DNA from: Bacteroidota bacterium
GTDB taxonomy: Bacteria; Bacteroidota; Bacteroidia; Chitinophagales; Chitinophagaceae
Length of the DNA: 32,954 nt
Reading direction: 5' to 3'
Assembly (NCBI GenBank): GCA_947487525.1
Contig: CANKWR010000019.1
Coordinates: 1 to 32,954 of the forward strand
Shown here: in pieces, positions 1 to 8,469 of the stretch
Layout of the letters: every line of letters begins with the position of its first letter
How positions within the stretch are numbered: the first letter of the stretch is position 1
Notes under the pieces: model-generated
What the model was told of the DNA's origin: nothing
The model's input: the letters and a program-made list of their open reading frames with translations, nothing else
Database searches by the model: none
Program-made: the position numbers and the translations under genes

Positions 1-485
1 AACACGAGTTGAATATTGAGGAAGGCTTAGCAGGGCTACGGTATAACAATATTGTAATTGCCACTGATGCTGATGTGGATGGGATGCATATTCGTTTATT
101 GATGATGACTTTCTTTTTACAATTCTTTCCCGACTTGGTAAAAAGAGGGCATGTTTTTGTTTTAGAAACGCCTCTTTTTCGCGTACGTAATAAACAAAAA
201 ACTATTTACTGTTACAATGAAGCTGAAAAGCAAAAAGCAATTAGTGAGTTAGGCAGCAAACCCGAGATTACAAGGTTCAAGGGATTGGGAGAGATTAGTC
301 CAGAAGAGTTTGGCAAATTTATTAATGCCGATATAAAATTGGCGCCCGTTATTTTGGAACAAGGAGATCATATTCAACATTTGTTGGAATATTATATGGG
401 TAAAAACTCACCAGAAAGACAAGATTTTATTATCAATAATTTAAAAGTAGAATTAGACAAAGCGCATGATACACATAGTGTTTAA
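1..485 (+). CDS. parE: DNA topoisomerase IV subunit B, C-terminal part (5' end outside window)
   Basis: ATPase subunit of topoisomerase IV, which with ParC decatenates and relaxes DNA. Only the C-terminal 160 or so residues are present; the reading frame is open from base 3 and continues upstream of the window. The TOPRIM acidic motif [10 protein letters not shown] (metal binding, DxDxDG type) is visible, followed by the conserved segment [16 protein letters not shown] found at the end of GyrB/ParE proteins. There is no extra insertion as in some long GyrB forms. The assignment to ParE rather than GyrB rests on the parC gene three genes downstream and on the overall match to Bacteroidota ParE. 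The stop codon lies 20 bases inside the next gene, so translation of the two is probably coupled. Confidence 0.93.
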   Translation, partial: HELNIEEGLAGLRYNNIVIATDADVDGMHIRLLMMTFFLQFFPDLVKRGHVFVLETPLFRVRNKQKTIYCYNEAEKQKAISELGSKPEITRFKGLGEISPEEFGKFINADIKLAPVILEQGDHIQHLLEYYMGKNSPERQDFIINNLKVELDKAHDTHSV

Positions 486-1305
486 TACAGCAGATATTGC
501 TGCCATAGAAGCCGCCATTGAATTGGACGAGACCCTAATAGGTAAAGTTGTTGAAATTAAAGACGACTATGCTGTTGGACCCTTACTAGATATAAATGAA
601 ACTGAAGGTTATAAAGCACGTCGTGATTGGTGGCAAAACGTTTTGGAGTTTTCTCCTTATATCCATCAATTAGAAATTGTAGATGACAAGTTAACGGTGC
701 ATCAATTATTGAATGCATTGAATCATGATGAGAACGAAGTGCTTTGGATTTGGATGGGACAAAATGCACATGACGTTTCAGGCTACTATTGGTTAATGAG
801 TCAGTTCAAAGAATACCAAGGGCGTATCCAGGTTTTGTATTTAAACAATTTGCCATTTTTGAATGAAAAAGGGCAATTATTTTACCCTACTTATTTAAGT
901 CAAATTCAACCTAAGGAATTTTTAAAAGCGAAGAAATTGGCAAGACCCATTACGCTTAGTGAATTTGAATTGGATCCTGACGAATGGAAAAAATTATGTA
1001 TGGAAAATGAAGGGGTTCGTTTTTTGGAAGGTGGCAAGAAATTAGTGAGTATGCAGATGGGTTGTTATGATAAAGAGATATTGTCCTTGCTTACTAAGAA
1101 TGCGCAAAAATTGCCTAGTGCATTAAACAATATCATGGGCAAATTAAAAGTAAAATTAGGAGATGCATTTGTGGTATTCCGATTAAAAGGGTTAGAAGAA
1201 GCAGGTAAACTTGTTTTTGTAGGAGATTGGACTAAAGGCTGGAAGGATATGGTAGTTCAAATGCCAGGAGGATCTAATGTAGTTGTGGAAGGAGAAACTG
1301 AATAA
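466..1305 (+). CDS. DUF1835 domain-containing protein
   Basis: A 279-residue protein of unknown function. The N-terminus ([12 protein letters not shown], then DDYAVGPL near residues 33-40) resembles the DUF1835 family, whose members start with a beta strand IHxVF and carry a D-D-x-x-GPL motif; the remainder probably corresponds to the DUF3658 region that often follows. The ATG at 466 is preferred because the IHIVF strand begins right after it, although this makes it overlap parE by 20 bases. No signal peptide or membrane segment is seen. It sits between the two topoisomerase IV genes. No catalytic motif that I can interpret is visible, so no function is assigned. Confidence 0.85.
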   Translation: MIHIVFNTADIAAIEAAIELDETLIGKVVEIKDDYAVGPLLDINETEGYKARRDWWQNVLEFSPYIHQLEIVDDKLTVHQLLNALNHDENEVLWIWMGQNAHDVSGYYWLMSQFKEYQGRIQVLYLNNLPFLNEKGQLFYPTYLSQIQPKEFLKAKKLARPITLSEFELDPDEWKKLCMENEGVRFLEGGKKLVSMQMGCYDKEILSLLTKNAQKLPSALNNIMGKLKVKLGDAFVVFRLKGLEEAGKLVFVGDWTKGWKDMVVQMPGGSNVVVEGETE

Positions 1306-1314
1306 TTTTTTATA

Positions 1315-1683
1315 ATGAGTGTAACCATCAACCCAATAGATATTAAAGCAGTGGATGAGCGCGGTGCACTACATTATTTTAGTACGGATAGAACGGGGGA
1401 ATTTTTATTAGTGTATCGAAAAGCAGGAACGATTAGTGGTCAACATTATCACAAAGGCATTTCGACTGGTAAAAATCCTGAAGACATGCTTTTAGTGCAG
1501 GGATCAGCAAACTTGCATTGGAAGAATTTAATTACAGATGAGGAAGAAACAGTTGAACTGATTGCACCTGTAAGGGTTTTGATTCAGGCCCAAGTTTGGC
1601 ATGAGTTAACAGCCATCACGGATATTGTTTTTGTAGAATTAAATAGTTTAGCAGACGGTAGTGAAGACACTTACCGACTATAA
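1315..1683 (+). CDS. Small single-domain cupin protein
   Basis: A 122-residue cytoplasmic protein with a cupin-like pattern: GQHYHKG gives the HxH pair (His44, His46), Glu56 follows in the first motif, and VWHEL supplies a later histidine (His96), together a plausible metal site. The length fits one conserved beta-barrel. It is distantly like the sugar-isomerase-type cupins (FdtA/WxcM), but there are no sugar-nucleotide genes next to it, so the substrate is unknown. It begins 9 bp after the DUF1835 gene and ends 33 bp before parC, and is probably co-transcribed with the topoisomerase IV genes. Its role there is not evident. Confidence 0.75.
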   Translation: MSVTINPIDIKAVDERGALHYFSTDRTGEFLLVYRKAGTISGQHYHKGISTGKNPEDMLLVQGSANLHWKNLITDEEETVELIAPVRVLIQAQVWHELTAITDIVFVELNSLADGSEDTYRL

Positions 1684-1716
1684 TGAACTTATCAAAAGTT
1701 CGAATTAAGATTAGTT

Positions 1717-4239
1717 ATGGCAAAAGAGAAAAATTTAAGCAGGGTAACGGAGAATGAATCGGGTGTTCAAGGTCAGTATAAAAATTGGTTCTTGGATTAT
1801 GCATCTTATGTAATTTTAGAAAGAGCGGTACCTGCCATTGAAGACGGATTAAAACCCGTTCAGCGTAGAATCCTACATGCCATGAAGGAAATGGATGATG
1901 GCAGATTCAATAAAGTAGCTAATATCATTGGTCAAAGTATGCAATATCATCCGCACGGAGATGCTAGTATTGGAGACGCATTGGTCAATATTGGTCAAAA
2001 AAACTTATTGGTAGAAACACAGGGGAACTGGGGCGATGTCCGGACTGGGGATGCTGCTGCAGCATCTAGGTATATAGAAGCGCGCTTAAGTAAGTTTGCT
2101 TTGGAAGTTGCTTTTAATGCAAAAACAACCGACTGGGCTTTAAGTTATGATGGTCGTAAAAATGAACCCGTAACACTTCCAATGAAGTTTCCTTTATTAT
2201 TGGCGCAGGGTGCCGATGGTATTGCAGTTGGACTTTCTACAAAAATTTTACCCCATAATTTCAATGAATTATTGGAAGCGTGTATTAAACATTTAAGAGG
2301 TAGGAAGTTTGAATTATTACCCGACTTTCAAACAGGAGGCATGATAGATGCTTCTAATTACAGTGATGGCAAACGTGGTGGTAAAGTAAGGGTGCGTGCC
2401 CATATTGAGGAATTAGATAAAAAGACATTACTCATTAAAGACGTTCCCTATAGTGTTACAACAACCCAATTAATGGAGAGCATTACCAAGGCCAATGACC
2501 AAGGTAAAATCAAAATTAAAAAAGTAACAGACGTAACGGCTGCGGAGGTGGAAATACAAATTGATTTAGCAACAGGTATTTCTCCAGATATTACCATTGA
2601 TGCTTTATATGCATTCACAGATTGCGAAATTAGTTTATCACCCAATGCCTGTGTAATTGTAAACAATCGCCCTCAGTTTTTAGGTGCAAGCGATTTATTA
2701 AAACATTCAGTTGAACATACCAAAGGTTTGCTAAAAGCAGAATTAGAAATACAGTTAAAAGAATTAGAAAGCAAATGGCATTTCACGAGTTTGGAAAAGA
2801 TTTTCTTTGAAGAAAAAATTTACCAAGAATTAGAGAAGAAGCATTTGAACTGGGATAAGGTGATTGATGCGATTGATAAAGCATTTGATCCATTTAAAAA
2901 GAAATTCAAAAAGCCCATTGAGCGTGAGGACTTATTAAAATTAACGGATAAGCCTGTAAGACGTATCTACAAATTAGATATTGAGGATTTAATTCAACAA
3001 ATCAAAGATATTGAAGCAAGTATCAAAGAAACCAAACATCATTTAGACAATTTGGTGGATTATGCAGTAAATTATTATGAAGGTTTGCAAAAGAAATATG
3101 GCAAGGGCAAAGAGCGTAAAACAGAGATCAAAGAATTTGATACTATTCAAGTAAAGCAGGTTGCCATTGCCAATACAAAACTATACATTAATAAAGCGGA
3201 AGGTTTTATTGGAACAGGATTAAAAAAGGACGAGTTCCTTTGCGATTGTACCGACTATGATGATATTATCGCATTTACCAAATCGGGTATTATGAAAGTG
3301 GTAAAGGTTTCTGATAAAGTATTTATTGGCAAAGACATTATACATGCTGCTGTATTTCAAAAGAACGACGAACGTACCACGTATAATATGGTATATGTGG
3401 ATGGGGTAAGTGGCATTAGTTATGCAAAGCGTTTTTATGTAACAGGTGTTACTCGTGATAAGGAATATCCATTAGCAAAGAGTACTGAAAAGTCCAAAGT
3501 GCATTATATGTCAGTGAATGCCAATGGGGAAGCTGAGTCGGTTAAAATTATTTTAAGCCCGAACTGTTCTGCTAGAATCAAAGAATTTGATTTCTATTTT
3601 GAAACCTTAGAAGTAAAAGGCCGAAGCAGTGTGGGTAATCAAGTGACTAAATATCCTATAAAAGCAGTTCGTTTAAAAGAAGCGGGCAAGAGTACTTTGG
3701 TAGGACGCAAGCTTTGGTTTGATGATAAGTTTGGTCGTTTAAATAGTGAAGAGAAAGGATTGTACCTAGGAACTTTTGAAGATGAGAAATTATTAGTATT
3801 TACCAAGGATGGATTTTATGAAGTAATCGATACTGAACAATCACAACGTTTTGATCCAGAAAAAGTTTTATTCATAGAGAAGTTCAATCCAGATAAAATT
3901 GTAACGGCAGTATATTTAGACAAGGATAAATTGCAATTTAATATTAAGCGCTTTAAAATTGAAACTACTACTTTACGTTCTCCATTCTTATGCATTAAGG
4001 AGGGGGATGGTAACAATCTAGTAGCCGTTTCAACATCCATTGAGCCTATTCTTGTCGTAAATACCGGTAAGGGTGCGCAAATAAGAAAAGCGAAGTTCAA
4101 AGTAAGTAAGATAGTAGACATTACGGGTTGGAAAGCAGTAGGAACCAAATTGACTGATTTTAATAAGACTATCGAAATGGAATGGGAAACTAAAGTAGTC
4201 ATCAAAGATCCGAACGACGAACAGCCAGAATTGTTCTAA
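1717..4239 (+). CDS. parC: DNA topoisomerase IV subunit A
   Basis: Breakage-reunion subunit of topoisomerase IV, 840 residues. The winged-helix and tower region begins near residue 20; the active-site tyrosine is Tyr119 in ASRYIEARLSKFA, preceded by QGNWGDVRTGD. The quinolone-contact segment reads HPHGDASIGDAL (residues 78-89). Two central coiled-coil stretches (about residues 335-460) and a C-terminal beta-pinwheel region follow. The GyrA box (QRRGGKG-like) needed for negative supercoiling by gyrase is not seen, which favours ParC over GyrA. Start ATG at 1717 gives the expected MAKEKN... N-terminus. The parE gene is three genes upstream on the same strand. Confidence 0.95.
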   Translation: MAKEKNLSRVTENESGVQGQYKNWFLDYASYVILERAVPAIEDGLKPVQRRILHAMKEMDDGRFNKVANIIGQSMQYHPHGDASIGDALVNIGQKNLLVETQGNWGDVRTGDAAAASRYIEARLSKFALEVAFNAKTTDWALSYDGRKNEPVTLPMKFPLLLAQGADGIAVGLSTKILPHNFNELLEACIKHLRGRKFELLPDFQTGGMIDASNYSDGKRGGKVRVRAHIEELDKKTLLIKDVPYSVTTTQLMESITKANDQGKIKIKKVTDVTAAEVEIQIDLATGISPDITIDALYAFTDCEISLSPNACVIVNNRPQFLGASDLLKHSVEHTKGLLKAELEIQLKELESKWHFTSLEKIFFEEKIYQELEKKHLNWDKVIDAIDKAFDPFKKKFKKPIEREDLLKLTDKPVRRIYKLDIEDLIQQIKDIEASIKETKHHLDNLVDYAVNYYEGLQKKYGKGKERKTEIKEFDTIQVKQVAIANTKLYINKAEGFIGTGLKKDEFLCDCTDYDDIIAFTKSGIMKVVKVSDKVFIGKDIIHAAVFQKNDERTTYNMVYVDGVSGISYAKRFYVTGVTRDKEYPLAKSTEKSKVHYMSVNANGEAESVKIILSPNCSARIKEFDFYFETLEVKGRSSVGNQVTKYPIKAVRLKEAGKSTLVGRKLWFDDKFGRLNSEEKGLYLGTFEDEKLLVFTKDGFYEVIDTEQSQRFDPEKVLFIEKFNPDKIVTAVYLDKDKLQFNIKRFKIETTTLRSPFLCIKEGDGNNLVAVSTSIEPILVVNTGKGAQIRKAKFKVSKIVDITGWKAVGTKLTDFNKTIEMEWETKVVIKDPNDEQPELF

Positions 4240-4275
4240 ATTTATAAATGGATAACAAACCATAAATCAAACACC

Positions 4276-5163
4276 ATGTCAACCATTAATGTAGGTCAAT
4301 TTAATCTGATGCGCTTAGACCGAAAGGTAGACTATGGATTTTATATGGATGACGGGGACGAAGGTATTTTATTGCCAAAACGTTTTGTGCCATCCGGATT
4401 ACAAGTGGGGGATACTATTAGCGTATTTGTTTACCATGACTCTGACAATCGTTTAATTGCTACTACCCAAGAACCTTTTGCGTTGGTTGGTGATATTGCA
4501 GCACTAAAAGTAGTGGAAGTGACTCGTCAAGGGGCATTTATGGATTGGGGATTAATGAAGGATGTATTCGTGCCTGCTTCACAACAATTGTCTACCATGC
4601 GATTGGGTGGGAAGTATTTAGTGAAATTATATATTGACAAGCAAACGGGTAGGGTTGCGGCTACTGAAAAAATTGATAATCAAATTAGTAATGATTTCTT
4701 GACCGTTAAGGAAGGAGAAAAAGTGAAAGTACAGGTTTATCGTGAATCTGAGATTGGTTATGTAGTAATCGTGAATGGCGTACATCAAGGATTGGTTTAT
4801 AAAAATGAAGTATTTACCCATTTGCATATTGGTCAGTTTATTGAAGAGGCTTTTGTTAAAAAGATAAGAGAGGACAATAAATTAGATATTGGGATTGGCA
4901 AGCAAGGAGTGGAAAAATTAGATGGTGATCAACAAACCATTATTAAGTTGTTGAAATTACACAAGGGATTTTTACCCTACCATGATAAATCAAGCCCTGA
5001 TGATATTTATGCATTTTTTGCAATGAGTAAGAAAGCATTTAAGATGAATGTGGGGATTTTATACAAGTCTAAATTAATTAGCATAGAAGATGGTGGAATT
5101 CGTTTAGTAGAAGAGACTATTGAAACGCCCACCAATAATGCCAATGAGGCTGATCCTGTTTAA
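4276..5163 (+). CDS. S1 RNA-binding domain protein, CvfB/YitL family
   Basis: A 295-residue cytoplasmic protein of the CvfB type (S1 domains followed by a winged helix). The N-terminal motif GFYMDDGDEGILLPKRFVP and the central segment EVTRQGAFMDWGLMKDVFVP (about residues 77-96) are typical S1-like strands of this family; a further S1-like strand set lies near residues 135-200 and the C-terminal 70 residues (LPYHDKSSPDDIYAFFAMSK onward) match the winged-helix part. Family members bind RNA and affect virulence gene expression in Staphylococcus aureus; the exact role is not settled. It lies 36 bp after parC on the same strand. Confidence 0.88.
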   Translation: MSTINVGQFNLMRLDRKVDYGFYMDDGDEGILLPKRFVPSGLQVGDTISVFVYHDSDNRLIATTQEPFALVGDIAALKVVEVTRQGAFMDWGLMKDVFVPASQQLSTMRLGGKYLVKLYIDKQTGRVAATEKIDNQISNDFLTVKEGEKVKVQVYRESEIGYVVIVNGVHQGLVYKNEVFTHLHIGQFIEEAFVKKIREDNKLDIGIGKQGVEKLDGDQQTIIKLLKLHKGFLPYHDKSSPDDIYAFFAMSKKAFKMNVGILYKSKLISIEDGGIRLVEETIETPTNNANEADPV

Positions 5164-5206
5164 CTAAAAAATTTGTTCCTATTTTTTCAATAGTAAAATA
5201 AAAATT

Positions 5207-6388
5207 ATGGCAAAGGAAGTATTTATTGTAGCAGCGGTGAGAACACCCATTGGTTCATTTGGGGGATGTTTAAAATCTTTATCAGCAACTGTGCTAGGTG
5301 GTATTGCGATAAAGGGCGCTTTAGAAAAAGTAAAAATGGATCCTACTTTAATAGATGAAGTAATTATGGGTTCCGTAATTCAAGCAGGACTTGGTCAGGC
5401 TCCTGCAAGACAAGCTAGTAAAGCTGCTGGACTTCCTGATAAGGTGATAGCCACTACGGTAAATAAGGTCTGTGCAAGTGGAATGAAAGCCATCGCCATG
5501 GCCGCTCAAAATATATTACTAGGTGATGCCGATATTGTGGTTGCAGGAGGTATGGAAAGCATGAGCAATGTTCCTTTTTATAATACCACACAAAGATGGG
5601 GGAATAAGTATGGTGATATTACCATGCAGGATGGATTGGCAAAAGATGGATTGGTAGATGTATATGATCAGGTAGCCATGGGCAATTTTGCTGATTTATG
5701 TGCGAAAGAAAATAATATTTCAAGAGCCGATCAGGATGCTTTTGCAATAAATAGTTATCAAAAATCTCAAGCTGCTATAGAGAAAGGATTATTTGAAACT
5801 GAAATTGTGCCAGTAGTTATTCCGCAAAGAAAAGGGGATCCTATTGTAGTTTCAAAAGACGAAGAACCCTATAATGTGAACTTTGATAAAGTTGCTCAAC
5901 TTAATGCAGCGTTTACCAAAGAGGGCACCGTAACTGCTGCCAATGCAAGTACGATGAACGATGGTGCAGCAGCTTTAATTTTAATGAGTGGTGAAAAAGT
6001 AAAGGAATTGGGATTAAAGCCATTGGCAAAAATTATTAGTTATGCCGACGCAGAACAGGATCCAAAATGGTTTACAACTACACCAGCTTTAGCGCTACCT
6101 AAGGCTTTAGCAAAAGCAAATTTAACATCAAATGAGATTGACTTTTTTGAGTTCAACGAAGCCTTTTCGGTTGTGGGCATAGTCAATACACAATTGCTTC
6201 AATTAGATTCAAATAAAGTAAATGTAAATGGCGGTGCCGTTTCATTGGGACATCCCTTGGGTTGCAGTGGTGCGAGAATAGTAGTCACACTTATTCATGT
6301 GTTGCAACAAAACAATGGAAAATTAGGGGCAGCTGCTATCTGTAATGGTGGAGGAGGTGCGAGTGCGTTGATTATCGAAAAGGGCTAA
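5207..6388 (+). CDS. Acetyl-CoA C-acetyltransferase (thiolase II)
   Basis: Condenses two acetyl-CoA to acetoacetyl-CoA, or the reverse in fatty acid or ketone body breakdown. The full 393-residue thiolase is present, with the acyl-accepting cysteine Cys89 in NKVCASGMKA, NEAF near residue 319, His349 in GAVSLGHPLGCSGAR, and the proton-relay Cys379 in CNGGGGASAL. The C-terminal motif CNGGGGAS and the spacing resemble mitochondrial ACAT1-type thiolases more than the CIGGGQG form of many bacterial enzymes. It starts 43 bp after the CvfB-like gene and ends 33 bp from the convergent ytxJ. No 3-hydroxyacyl-CoA dehydrogenase is nearby, so the pathway direction is not determined. Confidence 0.93.
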   Translation: MAKEVFIVAAVRTPIGSFGGCLKSLSATVLGGIAIKGALEKVKMDPTLIDEVIMGSVIQAGLGQAPARQASKAAGLPDKVIATTVNKVCASGMKAIAMAAQNILLGDADIVVAGGMESMSNVPFYNTTQRWGNKYGDITMQDGLAKDGLVDVYDQVAMGNFADLCAKENNISRADQDAFAINSYQKSQAAIEKGLFETEIVPVVIPQRKGDPIVVSKDEEPYNVNFDKVAQLNAAFTKEGTVTAANASTMNDGAAALILMSGEKVKELGLKPLAKIISYADAEQDPKWFTTTPALALPKALAKANLTSNEIDFFEFNEAFSVVGIVNTQLLQLDSNKVNVNGGAVSLGHPLGCSGARIVVTLIHVLQQNNGKLGAAAICNGGGGASALIIEKG

Positions 6389-6421
6389 TCCAACTTAAAA
6401 TTTATTGTAGCATAGTCAATT

Positions 6422-6754
6422 TTACAAACCTGCTTGTTCCACTACTTCGTCCATCATAATTCCGTAATGGCTTTCGTCATAAGTGCATTCCCCATTTTTA
6501 ATGAGTATTACCTGTGGTGATTCATGGTGTACTTGAAACTTTTCTGCAATTGCATTTGAGATAGATCTATAATTTAAAAGGTCTAAATAATAAAAATCAA
6601 TAGCATCTGGAGCTTCAGCACGTTCAAATCTAGACAATGCCATTTTTGAAATACTACAAGTAGTACTGTGCTTAAAAATAAGTTGTGGTTTATGGAATGA
6701 AGCTTCTTGGATGGAATCTAATTGTTCCGCCGTAATTATTGTATGCCAGTTCAT
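6422..6754 (-). CDS. ytxJ: YtxJ-type bacillithiol-associated redox protein
   Basis: A 110-residue thioredoxin-fold protein. The motif FKHSTTCSISKMALSRFE is the family signature, with a single cysteine (Cys33) in a TCxxS arrangement rather than CxxC, and HESPQVILIKNGE supplies the cis-Pro side. YtxJ proteins (DUF2847) are proposed monothiol bacilliredoxin-like proteins working with bacillithiol, which suggests the organism makes this thiol; no bsh gene is in the window. It is divergent from the exonuclease gene across a 114-bp gap. A near-match to the -7 element (TAATTTCG, one mismatch) lies at 6780-6787 on this strand. Confidence 0.85.
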   Translation of the reverse strand: MNWHTIITAEQLDSIQEASFHKPQLIFKHSTTCSISKMALSRFERAEAPDAIDFYYLDLLNYRSISNAIAEKFQVHHESPQVILIKNGECTYDESHYGIMMDEVVEQAGL

Positions 6755-6868
6755 AGTTTCAATGATTATAATGAGGGTACGAAATTAGTCAATAAATAGG
6801 AATGAATAGTTGAAAATTGACATAAAATAGTAAGTAATAATGTTTAACTTCGAAACATAATTTTTTAT

Positions 6869-7636
6869 ATGCCATTATCATTAGCTAGACCCATTTGTTT
6901 TATTGATTTAGAAACCACAGGAATCAATGTAAGTACCGACCGAATTGTAGAAATTGCAATTGTGAAAATTGGTTTAGATGGAACAAAACAAGTGAAGCGA
7001 AGATTGGTGAATCCTGAAATGCCCATTCCAAAAGCAAGTTCAGAGGTACATGGAATTACCGATGATATGGTCAAGGATGCTCCAACCTTTAAGCAAATCG
7101 CAAATGAGGTAAAGCAATTCATAGAGGGTTCGGATATTGGTGGATACAATAGCAACCGTTTTGATGTACCTATGTTGAATGAGGAATTTTTAAGAGCAGG
7201 GATTGGTATTGATATTGAATCAAGAAAATTATTAGACGTGCAAAAAGTGTTTCATATGATGGAACAGCGAACATTAAGTGCAGCTTATCAGTTTTATTGT
7301 CACAAAACCTTGGAAGATGCGCATACTGCTGAAGCTGATGCGACTGCCACTTGGGAAATTTTAGAAGCCCAAATTGAACGCTATCCACAAATTGGCAATA
7401 CCGTTGAATCCATTGTTAAGTTTACAGGGGAAGATGAAATCATCGATTTTGCTCGTAGATTTATTTATGATAATGGAATTGCGGTGTTTAATTTCGGCAA
7501 ACATAAAGGCAAACCAGTGGTTCAAGTGCTAAAAGAAGAGCCACAATATTACGATTGGATGATGAAAGGAGATTTTGCCTTACACACCAAACAAAAACTA
7601 ACAGAGATTCTTAATAAATCTATATTAAATAAATAG
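6869..7636 (+). CDS. DEDDh 3'-5' exonuclease with ExoX-like C-terminal module
   Basis: A DnaQ-superfamily exonuclease of 255 residues. The five DEDDh residues are visible: Asp13 and Glu15 in FIDLETTG, Asp99 in GYNSNRFDVPML, and His152 and Asp157 in HTAEADATAT. After about residue 190 comes a short module with FNFGKHKGKPVVQVLKEEP and YYDWMMKGDF, like the C-terminal extension (DUF3820/ExoX C-terminal type) found in exodeoxyribonuclease X and related proteins. It is longer than the bare epsilon proofreading domain. It may trim single-strand ends in repair, or act as a stand-alone proofreader; the sequence alone does not decide. It precedes the glycosyltransferase gene by 68 bp. Confidence 0.88.
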   Translation: MPLSLARPICFIDLETTGINVSTDRIVEIAIVKIGLDGTKQVKRRLVNPEMPIPKASSEVHGITDDMVKDAPTFKQIANEVKQFIEGSDIGGYNSNRFDVPMLNEEFLRAGIGIDIESRKLLDVQKVFHMMEQRTLSAAYQFYCHKTLEDAHTAEADATATWEILEAQIERYPQIGNTVESIVKFTGEDEIIDFARRFIYDNGIAVFNFGKHKGKPVVQVLKEEPQYYDWMMKGDFALHTKQKLTEILNKSILNK

Positions 7637-7704
7637 TTTATATAATATAGTTTAAATACTATTTTGTACTTTTAACTAAATCGTATCTTCTATAATTTCC
7701 TGAC

Positions 7705-8442
7705 GTGAAAAAAATTGTCCTCATACCAACTTACAATGAAAAAGAGAATATAGCCTCAATTATTGATGCTGTTTTGTCTTTTGAGACGGGATATCATATT
7801 TTAGTCATTGATGATGGTTCACCCGATGGTACTGCAGCAATCGTAAGCGGAATTATTGCCAATCATCCTGGTCGTGTATTTATGGAATGTAGGGCTGGTA
7901 AACTTGGCTTAGGAAGTGCTTATATTCATGGATTTAAATGGGCCTTAGCAATTGGGTATGATTTTATCCTTGAAATGGATTCTGATTTCTCCCATAATCC
8001 AAACGACTTAGATCGTTTAATTCATGCTTGTAAACAAGGTGCTGACGTAGCAGTGGGTAGTAGATATGTAAAAGGGGGTTCAACTGAAAACTGGCCATTA
8101 GATAGAAAAATTTATTCTCAAGGTGGATCGGCCTATACTAGAATCATTACGGGTATGCCTGTTAAAGATCCAACAGCTGGTTTTGTTTGTTATAAGCGTG
8201 TAGTATTGGCTTCCATTAATTTAGATAATATTAAATTTATTGGGTACGCATTTCAAATTGAAATGAAATTTGCTTCTTGGAGATTGGGTTTTAAAATTAA
8301 AGAAGTGCCCATTAAATTTATTGATCGCAAAATCGGGGTTAGTAAAATGACCAAAGGCATTATTAAAGAAGCCGTTGTAGGGGTCTTAAAAATGCAATGG
8401 TTATACATTACTGGCAAATTCATTAAACTTATCAAAAACTAG
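7705..8442 (+). CDS. Polyprenol-phosphate mannosyltransferase-like GT2 glycosyltransferase
   Basis: A 245-residue family-2 glycosyltransferase of the dolichol-phosphate-mannose synthase type, which moves a hexose from a nucleotide sugar to a polyprenyl phosphate at the inner face of the membrane. Motifs seen are IPTYNEKENI at the N-terminus, VIDDGSPDGT (Asp36, Asp37), the metal-binding DSD at residues 92-94 in LEMDSDFSHNP, and VGSRYVKGG. It lacks C-terminal membrane segments, as in the short soluble DPM1-like forms. The start is GTG at 7705; no ATG in frame lies close by and MKKIVLIPTYNE begins the domain directly. The stop codon is part of a hairpin shared with the convergent receptor gene. 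Confidence 0.88.
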   Translation: MKKIVLIPTYNEKENIASIIDAVLSFETGYHILVIDDGSPDGTAAIVSGIIANHPGRVFMECRAGKLGLGSAYIHGFKWALAIGYDFILEMDSDFSHNPNDLDRLIHACKQGADVAVGSRYVKGGSTENWPLDRKIYSQGGSAYTRIITGMPVKDPTAGFVCYKRVVLASINLDNIKFIGYAFQIEMKFASWRLGFKIKEVPIKFIDRKIGVSKMTKGIIKEAVVGVLKMQWLYITGKFIKLIKN

Positions 8443-8463
8443 GTTGAATTCATTGTTCAACCT
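8434..8463 (-). terminator. Hairpin terminator between glycosyltransferase and TonB receptor genes
   Basis: An 8-bp perfect stem AGGTTGAA/TTCAACCT (8441-8448 and 8456-8463) with a 7-base loop, between the convergent stops. On the minus strand it is followed by AGTTTTTG, giving a five-T run, so it probably ends the receptor transcript; the plus-strand side lacks a T-run. The glycosyltransferase stop codon overlaps the stem. Confidence 0.6.
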
Positions 8464-8469
8464 GCTGCA

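Noticed and set aside
3816..4205. 129-codon open frame antisense to parC
   Set aside because: It lies wholly inside parC, has no recognisable domain, and the opposite strand encodes a complete conserved protein. The same holds for other antisense frames such as 24522-24866 and 12424-12699.
6396..6424. TAAAATT/AATTTTA inverted repeat between the convergent thiolase and ytxJ genes
   Set aside because: The stem contains only A-T pairs with a 15-base loop, too weak to call a terminator.
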